34,515 nt of DNA from Nioella halotolerans (GTDB taxonomy: Bacteria; Pseudomonadota; Alphaproteobacteria; Rhodobacterales; Rhodobacteraceae), in assembly GCA_003428585.1 (NCBI GenBank), contig QVQC01000036.1, positions 1-34,515 of the forward strand, given 5' to 3'. A program made the position numbers and the translations under genes. Shown here in pieces: positions 15,929 through 24,472 of this stretch; position 1 is the stretch's first letter, and every line of letters starts with the position of its first letter. The notes under the pieces are model-generated. The model did not search any database. It was not told the origin of the DNA and worked only from the letters and a program-made list of their open reading frames with translations.

Positions 15929-16933
15929 TTACGTCGGGGCCGCAGATTGCGTCCCGGTGTCGTCCTCGCTGCCGAACGTCAAGAAGCTTTCCAGTTCGTC
16001 GCGGATTTCGGGGGCCAATTCCTCGACGTGGAGGATCCGCGCGTAGAACAGTGTGAAATAGATGACTTTCACCGCGGTCACCACGCGCTTGAAAACGGAC
16101 GAGGCGAGCTTGCCGATGAAAATGCAGACGAAGAGCGGAAGCCAGTTGAACACGCTGTCCGCCGAGACCGGCAGATAGCCGAACGCCTCGGGCGGAAGAA
16201 CATCGCCCAGCCGACCGGCCTCGAAGGCGACGGGCATCATTCCGCTGGCCCAGACGCCGAGAGTTACGCCAAGGAGCACGAGCAGGGTATATAGCGGGGC
16301 GACGATGGTTGCGACGACCCGGCCGATCACGTCTATCCCGAACACGCCGACAAGGGTTTCGGGGACGTTCTCGCGCGTTGCGCGCAGCTTGCCCATGCCG
16401 TCTCGAAACCCGACGCCGTCGACCGCGAAGGCGGGCAGAAGGAAATGGTTCACAAGGTCCCATCCTTCGGTCATCGCGCCGAGAACGAGGTTGGTCAGCA
16501 GGCCGTTCTTGCCAGAGTTGTTCCGACGCCAGGCGATCCACGCGGCGGCCATGTCCAGCAAAGCCAGAGTCCGGATCTGGGCCCCGAGTTTGCCTGCATG
16601 ACGGCTCGCCTCGGCAAAGCTGCGATCCCGGCCGGCCGCCGTTTCGAAGACAAGCCAGCTCAGCGCCAGTTCCTGCCGGTTGAAATAGAAGAAGTGGTAG
16701 ACCCCGACGATCAGCCACGCCAGCAACAGCAACGTGCCCGTCCCGTTGGCTTCGATGACATAGGCGGTGATCATCGCGAAGAACAGCGTCACCAGCACCA
16801 CCGACAGGAGGATCGTGCGGATCACCGGCGTCGCGATATCCCGGTCGCGCCCCACGATCGTGACCGTGTGCTTGAGCAGGTAGCCCAATTGCGTGAACCG
16901 CTCGCCGAGCCCCGGCTTGCGAAAACGTGTCAT
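15929..16933 (-). CDS. Polytopic inner-membrane protein of unknown function
   Basis: A 334-residue protein with roughly six hydrophobic segments: about residues 37-60, 64-84, 120-138, 198-232 and 268-305. Loops are basic (GRDRDIA, RRNNSGKNG) and the tail is acidic. No enzymatic motif or named family is recognised. ATG 16933 has GGAGGG six bases upstream. Its 3' end faces the candidate transposon end about 100 bases away. A Tn7-like element inserting next to the 3' end of this gene would match the habit of TnsD-guided elements, but this is inference. Confidence 0.85.
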   Translation of the reverse strand: MTRFRKPGLGERFTQLGYLLKHTVTIVGRDRDIATPVIRTILLSVVLVTLFFAMITAYVIEANGTGTLLLLAWLIVGVYHFFYFNRQELALSWLVFETAAGRDRSFAEASRHAGKLGAQIRTLALLDMAAAWIAWRRNNSGKNGLLTNLVLGAMTEGWDLVNHFLLPAFAVDGVGFRDGMGKLRATRENVPETLVGVFGIDVIGRVVATIVAPLYTLLVLLGVTLGVWASGMMPVAFEAGRLGDVLPPEAFGYLPVSADSVFNWLPLFVCIFIGKLASSVFKRVVTAVKVIYFTLFYARILHVEELAPEIRDELESFLTFGSEDDTGTQSAAPT

Positions 16934-17134
16934 GACTGTCCCTCCCCGCGGTTGGATAGCGCGCCCCCTCGGGCCGCGACCCTCTCGGACAAATCTTTAT
17001 GGGTCAAGTGCTTGCGCGTTCGCCGTCCGGTAGGTCAGGCGATGGTCGCGCGCGCCGGGGGGCAACGGGGGCTGGTGCATGCCACCCGACACCGGCGGCT
17101 TGAACTCGCTTTGACAAAACACGAAGCTGGCAGC

Positions 17135-17506
17135 ATGACAGCCGATCCGCCCTCCCCGCGCCTGCGCATCCGCATCGTCTTCGATGACGGCAACATGATC
17201 GGCCCGGGCAAGGCGGACCTGCTGGAGCGGGTGGACCGCTGCGGCTCCATCGCCGCGGCGGGCCGCGAAATGCGCATGAGCTACAAGCGCGCGTGGGAAC
17301 TGATCGGAACCCTGAACGCCATGTTCCAGGCGCCGCTGGTCGAAAGCACGCGCGGCGGGCCCGGTGGTGGCGGGGCGCGCCTGACCGATCTCGGGCGGGA
17401 AGTTGTGGCGCTCTACCGCGCGGTGGAGGCCGATGCCGCGCAAGGCGGGCAGGCGCGTCTGCAAGAACTTTGCGCGCTGCTACGGGACGGCCCCGATCAC
17501 GCATGA
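17135..17506 (+). CDS. ModE-like winged-helix transcriptional regulator
   Basis: A 123-residue protein matching the N-terminal DNA-binding domain of the molybdate regulator ModE, a LysR-type winged helix. Seen are LLERVDRCGSIAAAGREMRMSYKRAWELI (about 29-57), the Gly-rich wing GGPGGGGARLT (74-84) and a dimerisation helix after it. It lacks the C-terminal molybdate-binding TOBE domains, so it is either a single-domain regulator or senses something else. ATG 17135 is chosen because the domain starts soon after it; the open frame runs upstream but is not protein-like. Its stop overlaps a small open frame as ATGA. Confidence 0.85.
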   Translation: MTADPPSPRLRIRIVFDDGNMIGPGKADLLERVDRCGSIAAAGREMRMSYKRAWELIGTLNAMFQAPLVESTRGGPGGGGARLTDLGREVVALYRAVEADAAQGGQARLQELCALLRDGPDHA

Positions 17507-17613
17507 CCTCCGGCATCGGGGCCGCGCCCCGTATCGACCTCGGTCGCGCAACCCGTGCCCTTGCCATCGCGCAAATCGGCATCGGGGCGGCGCTGCTCAT
17601 GGCCTTTGGGTAA
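17503..17613 (+). CDS. Small 36-residue hydrophobic peptide (uncertain)
   Basis: ATG 17503 overlaps the stop of the ModE-like gene as ATGA. The peptide ends in a run of about 15 hydrophobic residues (ALAIAQIGIGAALLMAFG) that could be a membrane anchor. There is no known family. It may be a coupled small protein, the remnant of a longer membrane-protein gene, or chance. Confidence 0.3.
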   Translation: MTSGIGAAPRIDLGRATRALAIAQIGIGAALLMAFG

Positions 17614-17672
17614 CGGAGCCGCAGCGCGTCGGGCACGGCACGGGCTTGCGGCCAGTGTCAGCCGACGAGTCC

Positions 17673-17915
17673 TCAGAAGTCGAAGATATCGCCGAGGAAG
17701 GACCCGATGCCGTCCTTCTTCTTGCGCTTGTCATTGCCCCTGTCGGACGATTCGCGCCGGTGGTCCTCGCGGTTGTCGACCAGCGCGCTGCGCTCGATGA
17801 TCTTGTCCAACTCGCCGCGGTCGAGCCAAACGCCCCGGCAGGTGGGGCAATAGTCGATCTCGACCCCGCTGCGTTCGGCGATCACAAGCGCGGTTCCGTC
17901 AATCGGGCATTGCAT
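17673..17915 (-). CDS. TFIIB-type zinc-ribbon protein
   Basis: An 80-residue protein starting MQCPIDG, then YCPTCRGVWLDRGELDKII. The two Cys pairs (C3-P-I-D with a later C-P-T-C) form a zinc ribbon found in many short bacterial proteins of unknown role. The C-terminal half is highly charged (DDR, KRKKKDG) and ends GSFLGDIFDF. ATG 17915 is chosen because AGGAGG lies nine bases upstream and the zinc ribbon starts at once; the open frame extends further but is Arg/Pro-rich. Confidence 0.85.
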   Translation of the reverse strand: MQCPIDGTALVIAERSGVEIDYCPTCRGVWLDRGELDKIIERSALVDNREDHRRESSDRGNDKRKKKDGIGSFLGDIFDF

Positions 17916-17987
17916 CGAGGCGGGCCTCCTTCTCAGGGGGTGATATCCCCTCCCAGATAGGATCGCCCGCGCCGGATGCAACGGGGA

Positions 17988-18575
17988 TCAGCCCCCCGCC
18001 ACGGTCAGGCCCAGTAGCCGCCAGCCCTGCATGCCGGGGCGGTAGTAATGGATGCGCTCGGCCGGGTAGCCCGCCGCGATCATGCGGCGGATCGCGGTCG
18101 GCGACTGCCCGCACCAAGGCCCGTTGCAGAACAGCGCCACATCGCGCGCCTCGGCGCAATCCCAGCCGTCGAAGTCGATCAGGCAGCCAAGCTCGCCCAG
18201 CCGGTCGACCATCTGGGTGTAGGGAATGTTGACCGCACCGGGGATGGTGCCTTGCGTGAACCAGTCGGGGGTGCGGCTGTCGACCAGCGTCACCTCCGGG
18301 TCCTGCAGAACGTCGAGCAGCTCCAGCTCGCCGATCGGCGTCACGCCTTCGGCGGGGATCATCGGCTGCACGCAGAAATTCGGGCAGGGACGAGAGGTGC
18401 GCGCCCACTCCTCCTCGATCACGTTGGCGGTGTCCTGAATGCGGGTGATCTCGCGCGGGCCGGACTCGGTCTCGACCGTGACCGCCATCATGTCGGACGT
18501 GATGCCCACCGAATCCTGCGCGAAGGCGGGCGTGGCAACGGCCAAGGCCGTCAGAAGGGTCAGCAGGCGGCGCAT
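17988..18575 (-). CDS. Periplasmic rhodanese-domain protein
   Basis: A 195-residue exported protein. Residues 1-19 are a signal peptide ending AFA. The rhodanese domain shows VTLVDSRTPDWFTQGTIPGAVNIPY and the active loop FCNGPWCGQS, where the first Cys should carry sulfur. HYYRPGMQGW near the end is also typical. Two extra Cys (PCPNFC, about 63-68) may form a disulfide. It would transfer sulfane sulfur or act in redox chemistry in the periplasm. ATG 18575 has GGGAGGA seven bases upstream. Confidence 0.88.
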   Translation of the reverse strand: MRRLLTLLTALAVATPAFAQDSVGITSDMMAVTVETESGPREITRIQDTANVIEEEWARTSRPCPNFCVQPMIPAEGVTPIGELELLDVLQDPEVTLVDSRTPDWFTQGTIPGAVNIPYTQMVDRLGELGCLIDFDGWDCAEARDVALFCNGPWCGQSPTAIRRMIAAGYPAERIHYYRPGMQGWRLLGLTVAGG

Positions 18576-18773
18576 TGATCATTCCTCCCATCAAATGCAT
18601 TTATAGGAATGTGAGACTATCACCTGCGCGCCCCGGCGCAAGCCCTGCCGCCTTCGCCGGGAATTCCCACGATGTCCGGCGCGAAACATGACCGGCGCGC
18701 ACTCTGTCCGGCGCGACATCCCGCGCGGATGGCATCCCGCGCCTCGCCATGTCGGGCGACGCCCAGAGACCCG

Positions 18774-19052
18774 CTAGTCCAGCTCGCTCTGGATCTGGTC
18801 CGCGATCCGCGCCGCCCAGTCGCCCAGCACCGGGATGAAATCGATCTGGCTCAGCGAATAGACCAGCAGCGACACGAGGAACGACGCCCCGATCACCGAC
18901 CCAAGCCCGAAGGCCAGCCCGCGCGCCAGACTGATGGCAACGATTCGGGCCACCGTGCTTTGCGAGGTAAAGAGCCGATGCGCAGTGATCTGGCGAACCT
19001 CGTCGCGCAACAGGCGCAGCTCCTCGTTCAGCGCCTCTTCCTTTTCGCTCAA
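18774..19052 (-). CDS. DUF5665-type small membrane protein
   Basis: A 92-residue protein with a coiled N-terminal helix (EEALNEELRLLRDEV), then a membrane segment around residues 36-68 containing ARGLAFGLGSVIGASFLVSLLVY and an amphipathic end. The pattern fits DUF5665, of unknown function. The TTG start overlaps the stop of the upstream ABM-domain gene (TTGA), with GGAG nine bases before it, so the two are co-translated. Confidence 0.75.
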   Translation of the reverse strand: MSEKEEALNEELRLLRDEVRQITAHRLFTSQSTVARIVAISLARGLAFGLGSVIGASFLVSLLVYSLSQIDFIPVLGDWAARIADQIQSELD

Positions 19053-19369
19053 TTAAAGCTCTCCACCACGTCGTACATCACCGGCTCGAAATTTCTGCAC
19101 AGCTCGTTGATCTCGCGGTTGCGGCGGCGCATCTCGTCGCTGCGCAGCATGGCCTGGAAATCCTCGCGCCGTTCCCATTGGGAATAGTTGGCCACCCGCG
19201 TCTGTGCGTCGTTCACATGCAGCCCCGCCGCGATGAAACCGGGCTGGTGCGAAATGAACTCCGCATAGGCCGCGGTCAGCGCATCCAGCAGGTCCTGGCA
19301 GGTGCCCGGCGTGGTGTCGAAGGTGGTGATGACGGTCTGGTAGTCGGCGCCCTTGGCGATGGTCGGCAT
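19049..19369 (-). CDS. Antibiotic biosynthesis monooxygenase (ABM)-fold protein
   Basis: A 106-residue dimeric ferredoxin-like protein. The helix-strand pattern with QPGFIAAGLHVNDAQTRVANYSQWERREDFQAM is characteristic of ABM domains. Such proteins are small cofactor-free oxygenases or heme-handling enzymes; the substrate here cannot be told. ATG 19369 has AAGGAG six bases upstream. It forms a two-gene unit with the DUF5665 gene. Confidence 0.85.
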   Translation of the reverse strand: MPTIAKGADYQTVITTFDTTPGTCQDLLDALTAAYAEFISHQPGFIAAGLHVNDAQTRVANYSQWERREDFQAMLRSDEMRRRNREINELCRNFEPVMYDVVESFN

Positions 19370-19430
19370 GGCTCGCTCCTTCGTTGGACCTCCAGACTAA
19401 CAAGCCCTGCGCGCCCCCGCCAGCCGGCAA

Positions 19431-19459
19431 ACGGGCCGCACCGTCGCGGCACGGCCCGT
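19431..19459. repeat. 8-bp perfect inverted repeat, possible trmL terminator
   Basis: ACGGGCCG (19431-19438) pairs with CGGCCCGT (19452-19459). On the minus strand it is followed by TTTG only. It lies about 95 bases after the trmL stop and may end that transcript. Confidence 0.35.
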
Positions 19460-19554
19460 CCGGGGCAGAACGACCCCCCAGGGTCACCTTCCTCGATACT
19501 CTCGCGTCTTGACCGCGATTGGGTGGAAAGACGCTCTTTTCATGGCAGGTCTCG

Positions 19555-20040
19555 TCATGGGCGCGTGCCCCTCGTGAACTGCCCCCGCAACGCCTGGTAA
19601 ACCACCGCCGTCGCCGCGTTGGACAGGTTCAGCGACCGGATATGCGGGCTACGCATCGGCAGGTGAAAGACGCGGTCCTGCATGCCCTGCAGGATCTCCG
19701 GTTGCAGGCCCTTGGTTTCACGTCCGAAGACAAGGTAGGCGTCGGGCGGATAGTGCGGGTCATAGACGCTTTGGGCGCCATGCTCCTCGAACAGGAACAA
19801 CTTTTCGCGCGCCGGCTGCCGGGCGGCGATGAAGGCGGCCCAGCTGTCGTATTCGCTCAACCGGACATGCTGCCAGTAATCCAGCCCCGCCCGGCGCACC
19901 GCCTTGTCATCAATGGAAAAGCCGTAGGGTCTGATCAGGATCAGGTCCAGATCCAGCGCCACGCAGGTGCGTCCGATGGTGCCGGTATTGCCGGGGATCT
20001 CGGGCGTCACCAGCACCAGTTTCAGTCTTTCATCCGCCAA
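19555..20040 (-). CDS. trmL: tRNA (cytidine(34)-2'-O)-methyltransferase
   Basis: A 161-residue SPOUT methyltransferase that modifies the wobble nucleotide of certain leucine tRNAs, as E. coli TrmL (157 residues) does. Motifs seen are LVTPEIPGNTGTIGRTC, LIRPYGFSIDDKAVRRAGLDYW, the knot motifs VFGRETKGL and MRSPHIRSLNLSNAA. The TTG at 20040 is chosen as start because GGAG lies seven bases upstream and the length fits. The frame stays open to 20205, but that extension is Arg-rich and unlike the family. The next gene is divergent. Confidence 0.9.
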   Translation of the reverse strand: MADERLKLVLVTPEIPGNTGTIGRTCVALDLDLILIRPYGFSIDDKAVRRAGLDYWQHVRLSEYDSWAAFIAARQPAREKLFLFEEHGAQSVYDPHYPPDAYLVFGRETKGLQPEILQGMQDRVFHLPMRSPHIRSLNLSNAATAVVYQALRGQFTRGTRP

Positions 20041-20117
20041 GGGCACGCTCCGGCCGGGGTCAGGGAACAGGGGGCATTCACCGTCTGTTAACCACTCTCG
20101 GCGACGCTTTCCATGCC

Positions 20118-20846
20118 ATGCGATGCCTTGTTTCCCTTTTGCTGCCGTGGCTCCTCGGCGCCCTGCTCGGCCCCGCCGCGCAGGCCGGGGCCTGGGCGCG
20201 CGCACCGGGCGAGGTGTTCCTGTCCTTTTCCTCCAACCTGCAAGCCGACGCTGATACGCTCGCCTCCGGCCTTGCGGATGCCAGCCGTTATGACTCGCTC
20301 TATCTGGAGGTCGGGCTCGGCCGCCGGCTGACCTTCGGCGCGGAATACGGGCAAGGCGAATTCACACGCGAGGCGATGGCCTTCCTGCGCTACACGCTGA
20401 CCCCGCCCGATGCCCGCTGGCAGGTCGCGTTCGATCTCGGGGCCGGGCGGCGCGAGGTCGACCAGCTTGGCGAGCGGGATCTTCTGCGCGCGGGTTTATC
20501 ACTGGGGCACGGTTTTGCGCGGGACGCGCCGGGCTGGCCGGGCTGGAGCGGGCGCGGCCGGGCCGAGGGCTGGATGGCGCTCGATGCCGTGGCGGTGCAG
20601 GACACGACCCTCGACACAATGCGCTGGAAGGCGGAGGCGACCCTGGGGCTGACCCTTGCCACTGGCCACGCCCTGATGCTGCAATTGCTGGCCGAGGAGT
20701 GGCCGGGCAACGACGTCAGCTATGGCATCAACCCGTCGGTCGTCTTTCGCCTTGGCGACCGCAGCAACGTGGAACTGGGCATGCGCGCGACATTCGCCGG
20801 GCAGGAAGCGTACGGGCTGGAGCTTGGTATCTGGCACCGGTTCTGA
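20118..20846 (+). CDS. Exported protein, probably outer-membrane beta-barrel-like
   Basis: A 242-residue protein with a signal peptide (residues 1-23, MRCLVSLLLPWLLGALL then AQA). The mature part shows alternating hydrophobic strands (SLYLEVGLGRRLTFGAEYGQGEF, NVELGMRATFAGQEAYGLELGIWHRF) and ends in an aromatic Phe, as outer-membrane proteins often do. No named family is recognised. An ATG five bases upstream is out of frame. No strong ribosome-binding site is seen. Confidence 0.78.
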   Translation: MRCLVSLLLPWLLGALLGPAAQAGAWARAPGEVFLSFSSNLQADADTLASGLADASRYDSLYLEVGLGRRLTFGAEYGQGEFTREAMAFLRYTLTPPDARWQVAFDLGAGRREVDQLGERDLLRAGLSLGHGFARDAPGWPGWSGRGRAEGWMALDAVAVQDTTLDTMRWKAEATLGLTLATGHALMLQLLAEEWPGNDVSYGINPSVVFRLGDRSNVELGMRATFAGQEAYGLELGIWHRF

Positions 20847-20904
20847 CTTTTAGCCATGTTTGTCGAACCCCGCGGCGGTGGTATCCCCTGCCGGGGGGGC
20901 AAAC

Positions 20905-21384
20905 ATGTCGACACAGCAAAGACTGGTCCGGGAAACCGATGAAGAGGCGCGCGGCCTTGCGCAGCACCTCCTGCGCAACGCGCGGTTCGGCGCGCTCGGC
21001 GTACTGGATCCGGTAGGCGGCGCGCCGATGGTGTCGCGCGTGTCCGTCGGCACCGATGCGGACGGCAACCCGGTTTCGCTGATGTCGGACCTGTCGCTGC
21101 ACACGCAGGCGCTTGCAGGCAACCCGGCCTGTTCGCTTCTGGTCGGGGAACCCGGCCCGCGCGGCGACCCGCTGATCCACCCACGCCTGACCCTGCAATG
21201 CACCGCCGCCCCGGCCGACAAGGCGGCGCTGAAGCCGCTCTACCTGTCCCAACATCCCAAGGCGGCGCTGTATTTCGACTTCAGCGATTTCAGCGTCTAC
21301 AGGCTTGTCGTGACCGAGGCGCATCTCAATGGCGGCTTCGGCAAGGCCTTTCACCTACTGCCCGAGGACCTGAGACTTGCCTAA
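20905..21384 (+). CDS. HugZ-like / pyridoxamine-phosphate-oxidase-fold protein
   Basis: A 159-residue split-barrel protein. Features are LLRNARFGALGVLDPVGGAPMVSRVSVGTDADGNPV, LSLHTQALAGNPACSLLVGEPGPRGDPLIHPRLTL and YFDFSDFSVYRLVV, which together fit the HugZ/PNPOx-like group. Members bind heme or flavin; HugZ takes part in heme use. ATG 20905 is preferred over an in-frame TTG at 20860, because the family starts with an acidic helix right after it. The C-terminal HugZ extension is absent. Confidence 0.85.
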   Translation: MSTQQRLVRETDEEARGLAQHLLRNARFGALGVLDPVGGAPMVSRVSVGTDADGNPVSLMSDLSLHTQALAGNPACSLLVGEPGPRGDPLIHPRLTLQCTAAPADKAALKPLYLSQHPKAALYFDFSDFSVYRLVVTEAHLNGGFGKAFHLLPEDLRLA

Positions 21385-21458
21385 AAGGACAGGTTTTGTT
21401 GCCAGACCAACGTCAACTGTGCAACAACGGGGATAGCGAACCGCCAAAGGGCTGGCAC

Positions 21459-21998
21459 ATGACCGATCCCATGATCGACCCCGACCTCCCCGGCATCTGG
21501 ATCATTCCAGGTGAGGCGACCACCTACGAGATCGAGCCGGACGGCAGCTACCACATCGCCGAGCCGGCCGAGCCGCTGACAATCGCCGAGGGCGGCGCGT
21601 CGATGTTCTGGGGGCGCATCCGGCTGGACCGGATCGGCGGCGCGGGCGCGGCGCCGCTTGGCGCCTGGCGCGACCGCGATCACGGCGATGAATGGCTGTT
21701 CCGGGCGGATGGCAGTTACCTGCAACGCTGGGCGGACGGCGAACGCACCACCGGCATCTGGGTGTTGCGCGGCGACGACGCGACGCTTTGGGCACGCGAA
21801 TACCGTGGCCGTCTGGAAACCGACGGCGCCCAAGTGACCTTCATCCTGCCGGCGGAGGCACCGGTGACCTACGGTTACACGGTCGACGCCGCCAGCTGGA
21901 TCCTGCTTGACCCGAAGTCGTGGGCGCGGCTGGTGGAATACCGCCGCCCCGACGGCCAGAAACCGGCGGCCCGCGCGCAGGGCGGGGCCACCGGCTGA
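21459..21998 (+). CDS. Uncharacterised protein with WxxxDGSY repeats
   Basis: A 179-residue protein with no family recognised. Beta-rich segments repeat a pattern of aromatic-x-x-D-G-S-Y (TYEIEPDGSYHI about 23-34; WLFRADGSYLQRW about 80-92), as in small lipocalin-like or WD-like barrels. There is no signal peptide or membrane segment. ATG 21459 has AAAGGG eight bases upstream. The frame is open upstream into the HugZ-like gene, but that part is its shadow. Confidence 0.7.
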   Translation: MTDPMIDPDLPGIWIIPGEATTYEIEPDGSYHIAEPAEPLTIAEGGASMFWGRIRLDRIGGAGAAPLGAWRDRDHGDEWLFRADGSYLQRWADGERTTGIWVLRGDDATLWAREYRGRLETDGAQVTFILPAEAPVTYGYTVDAASWILLDPKSWARLVEYRRPDGQKPAARAQGGATG

Positions 21999-22002
21999 CA
22001 CC

Positions 22003-24300
22003 TTACACCGTGTCGCAGCGTGCCGTCAGTTGCACGCTGCCACGCACCGGCTGCGACCAGTTCAGGCGGACCGACCCGCGCCCGACCCCGTGGCGCGTCG
22101 TGGCATAGGGCGCGGTGAACACCGCCACGTTCGAAGAGGAGCGTACGGCGCCCTCGGGCAGCACCGACACGGCCACGCGGGCCTCGGACTCGAACGGCAG
22201 CCAGTCGCGCAGGTCTGCCTCCCACACGTCGAGCGCGCTGTTCTCCGTCACCTTCACCGTGACCGGGTTCTGCGTGTTCTTGAGGATCCCGTGATAGACA
22301 TTGCCCGTCATCAGGAAATTGGCGGTGCGGCTGCCATCCAGCGGCGCGGCGGAATCATCCACCCCGTCGACGGCCGCCAGCGGATCGCCGTTGATATGCT
22401 TGAAGACATTGTCGCAGATCGACAGCCCGTTGATGTAGTGGCCCGGCCCGTAAGGTCGGATCACGATGAAGTTCGACCAGCTCGCAACCCCGTTGGCGGT
22501 GAAGATATTGCCGTTGATCGTCAGCCCGCCGAACGAGAATTCCCCGGCAAGCTCCGGCGCGGCATCGTGTTCGTTCCCCCATTCGATATAGCTGTTGTCG
22601 ATGTAGTTGCCGAAGATCGTCGTCTTGACATTGGTGCCGGTCAGCACGATCCCGGCGCTGATCAACCCGTTCGGCTCCGCGTCGCCCTGGAACCAGTGGT
22701 TGCCAGTGATCAGGTTACCGCTGCCGCCGAAAACCCCGAAGTGCCGGAACCGCACCGCCCGGTTGTCGCGCACCTTGAGGTCGTTGGAATTGGCGTTGAA
22801 GCCGATACTGGTGCGGTCCTGCACCCGCAGCGCCATCTCGTTCGACAGGAACTGGCAGCGGTCGATCAGCATCCCCGCGCACCCCGTATCGGCCGAACTG
22901 ATGCCGCGATCCTTGGGGCCTGTGAAAAAGCAATCCTTGAAATGGAAGGCAAGCCCGCCAAGCGGCAGCATCACGCCGCTGCCCGCCCCGGCGCAAAGGA
23001 ACTCCACATCCTCGATGACGAAACGCTGAAGGTTCTCGAAGCCGCTGAAATCGAGCGCATACTTGAACCGGGTGAAGGTGTAGCTCTGGCGCGACGGCGG
23101 CACCGAAAGCGGCGCCGACAGGAACACCCGGTTCTGCGCGGCGTTCACCGCGCGCACATAGACCTCGCGCCCGACACCCTGCGCCGCCGTCACCAACGCG
23201 CCGACCGGGATGGCGCCCGCGTTGTTCACGTTATCGAGCCGGCGCGGACTGCTGGCCGACCATGTCGCGCTGCGGCTGTGCACCTCGTCCTCCCAGCCCG
23301 GCCCGCTGACGCAGGAAAACTGCCCCTTTCGGATCACCCGGCGGTTGGCATAGCTGACCTTGTTTCCGACCGCCGCGGCCATGTCGATGGGTTCATGGAG
23401 CAGCACCCGCCGCCCCTTCATGTCGAAACTCTCATGCTCGCCGTCGTTCAGCATCGCCTGAAAGCCCTTGCGGATCGCCAGAACATCATCGCCGCCGAAC
23501 GCGTCGGAATAGCTTGGCAGGTCGAAATTGCTGGCCAGAACCAGCCGCACGTGATCGGCCATCTGCAACTGCCCCTGAAAGCGCACCGGCGACTGGATCG
23601 TCAGGTTCGACGCGATCCGGTATGTCCCCTCGCTGACCAGCAATTCGCGCCCGGCAGCCGCGGCATCGGCGGCGGTGAAGGCGTCGGTATCATCCGCCAC
23701 GCCATCGCCGACAGCGCCGAAATCCTTCACATCCACCCAGTCCATCAGCTTGCGGTGGAAGACATGGGTGATGTCCTCGACCTTGATCGACTCGATGCGG
23801 ATCGTGCCGTTATTCCCCCCAGTCAGGTCAAGCCCGACATGCCCGTAAGCCGCGTCCTCGCCCCATGCCATGTCGACGCCGTCGCGCGCGCCGACACCAA
23901 TGATGGCAGAGACCGTGACAACCTCGCCGTAACTGGTCAGCGTTACCGACGGCCCGGTTTCATCGACACCGGGCACATGGTTGTTGTTCGCGCGACCGGC
24001 CCATCCCGCAACCCGCACGCCGGGCAGGGTGCCCGACAACGCCTTCACCCGCGCCGAGACGCGCAGGTAAAGCCCCGGCAGGACCGGCGTTTCGCCCATG
24101 TAGCGCAGGCGCGTCGTGCTCTCGGTCTTCAGGATCTCAAGGCAGGTGCCGAAATCCTGATCTGCGGCGACGATCGCGGCATTCCCGGCACTGGCCCATG
24201 TATCGGTGCCCGGCCTGCCCGTCTCTTGCGACCAGACGCCAAGCCCGTCGGAAAAGGCCGGCGGCATCAGGTTCAGCCCGTCGGTGATCACTTGGTTCAT
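22003..24300 (-). CDS. Pectate-lyase-like right-handed parallel beta-helix protein
   Basis: A 765-residue protein. About residues 15-180 look like a beta-sandwich carbohydrate-binding module. DVKDFGAVGDGVADDTDAF at about 190-208 is the entry motif of the Pectate_lyase_3 / GH28-related superfamily. Repeated short strands then continue for several hundred residues with many N-x-I/F turns (ITGNHWF, IFGNYIDNS, INGNIFTANG, SICDNVF), as in a beta-helix. No signal peptide is visible, so if exported it uses another route. The architecture resembles surface polysaccharide-degrading enzymes and also phage tailspikes. ATG 24300 has AAGGGG six bases upstream; GTG 24324 is a poorer start. The substrate is unknown. 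Confidence 0.85.
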   Translation of the reverse strand: MNQVITDGLNLMPPAFSDGLGVWSQETGRPGTDTWASAGNAAIVAADQDFGTCLEILKTESTTRLRYMGETPVLPGLYLRVSARVKALSGTLPGVRVAGWAGRANNNHVPGVDETGPSVTLTSYGEVVTVSAIIGVGARDGVDMAWGEDAAYGHVGLDLTGGNNGTIRIESIKVEDITHVFHRKLMDWVDVKDFGAVGDGVADDTDAFTAADAAAAGRELLVSEGTYRIASNLTIQSPVRFQGQLQMADHVRLVLASNFDLPSYSDAFGGDDVLAIRKGFQAMLNDGEHESFDMKGRRVLLHEPIDMAAAVGNKVSYANRRVIRKGQFSCVSGPGWEDEVHSRSATWSASSPRRLDNVNNAGAIPVGALVTAAQGVGREVYVRAVNAAQNRVFLSAPLSVPPSRQSYTFTRFKYALDFSGFENLQRFVIEDVEFLCAGAGSGVMLPLGGLAFHFKDCFFTGPKDRGISSADTGCAGMLIDRCQFLSNEMALRVQDRTSIGFNANSNDLKVRDNRAVRFRHFGVFGGSGNLITGNHWFQGDAEPNGLISAGIVLTGTNVKTTIFGNYIDNSYIEWGNEHDAAPELAGEFSFGGLTINGNIFTANGVASWSNFIVIRPYGPGHYINGLSICDNVFKHINGDPLAAVDGVDDSAAPLDGSRTANFLMTGNVYHGILKNTQNPVTVKVTENSALDVWEADLRDWLPFESEARVAVSVLPEGAVRSSSNVAVFTAPYATTRHGVGRGSVRLNWSQPVRGSVQLTARCDTV

Positions 24301-24472
24301 GTCAAACCCCTTTCGCTGACGCACGGGGCGCGACAGCCCATGCGTTTGACCCCTGCGGGCGCGTGTCGGCCCGAGGGGTGTCTCGATTGTTCACAGATGT
24401 CGTGGAATGGGCCGGGCAGAATGCTTCGGCCCGGTCAGGCAACGGTTCTAGCGCATCGGGGTTAAGAGGGGG

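Noticed and set aside
21907..24465. 852-codon plus-strand open frame across the beta-helix gene
   Set aside because: It is antisense to the beta-helix gene, rich in Arg/His/Pro, has no motif, and arises from the high-GC codon bias of the real gene.
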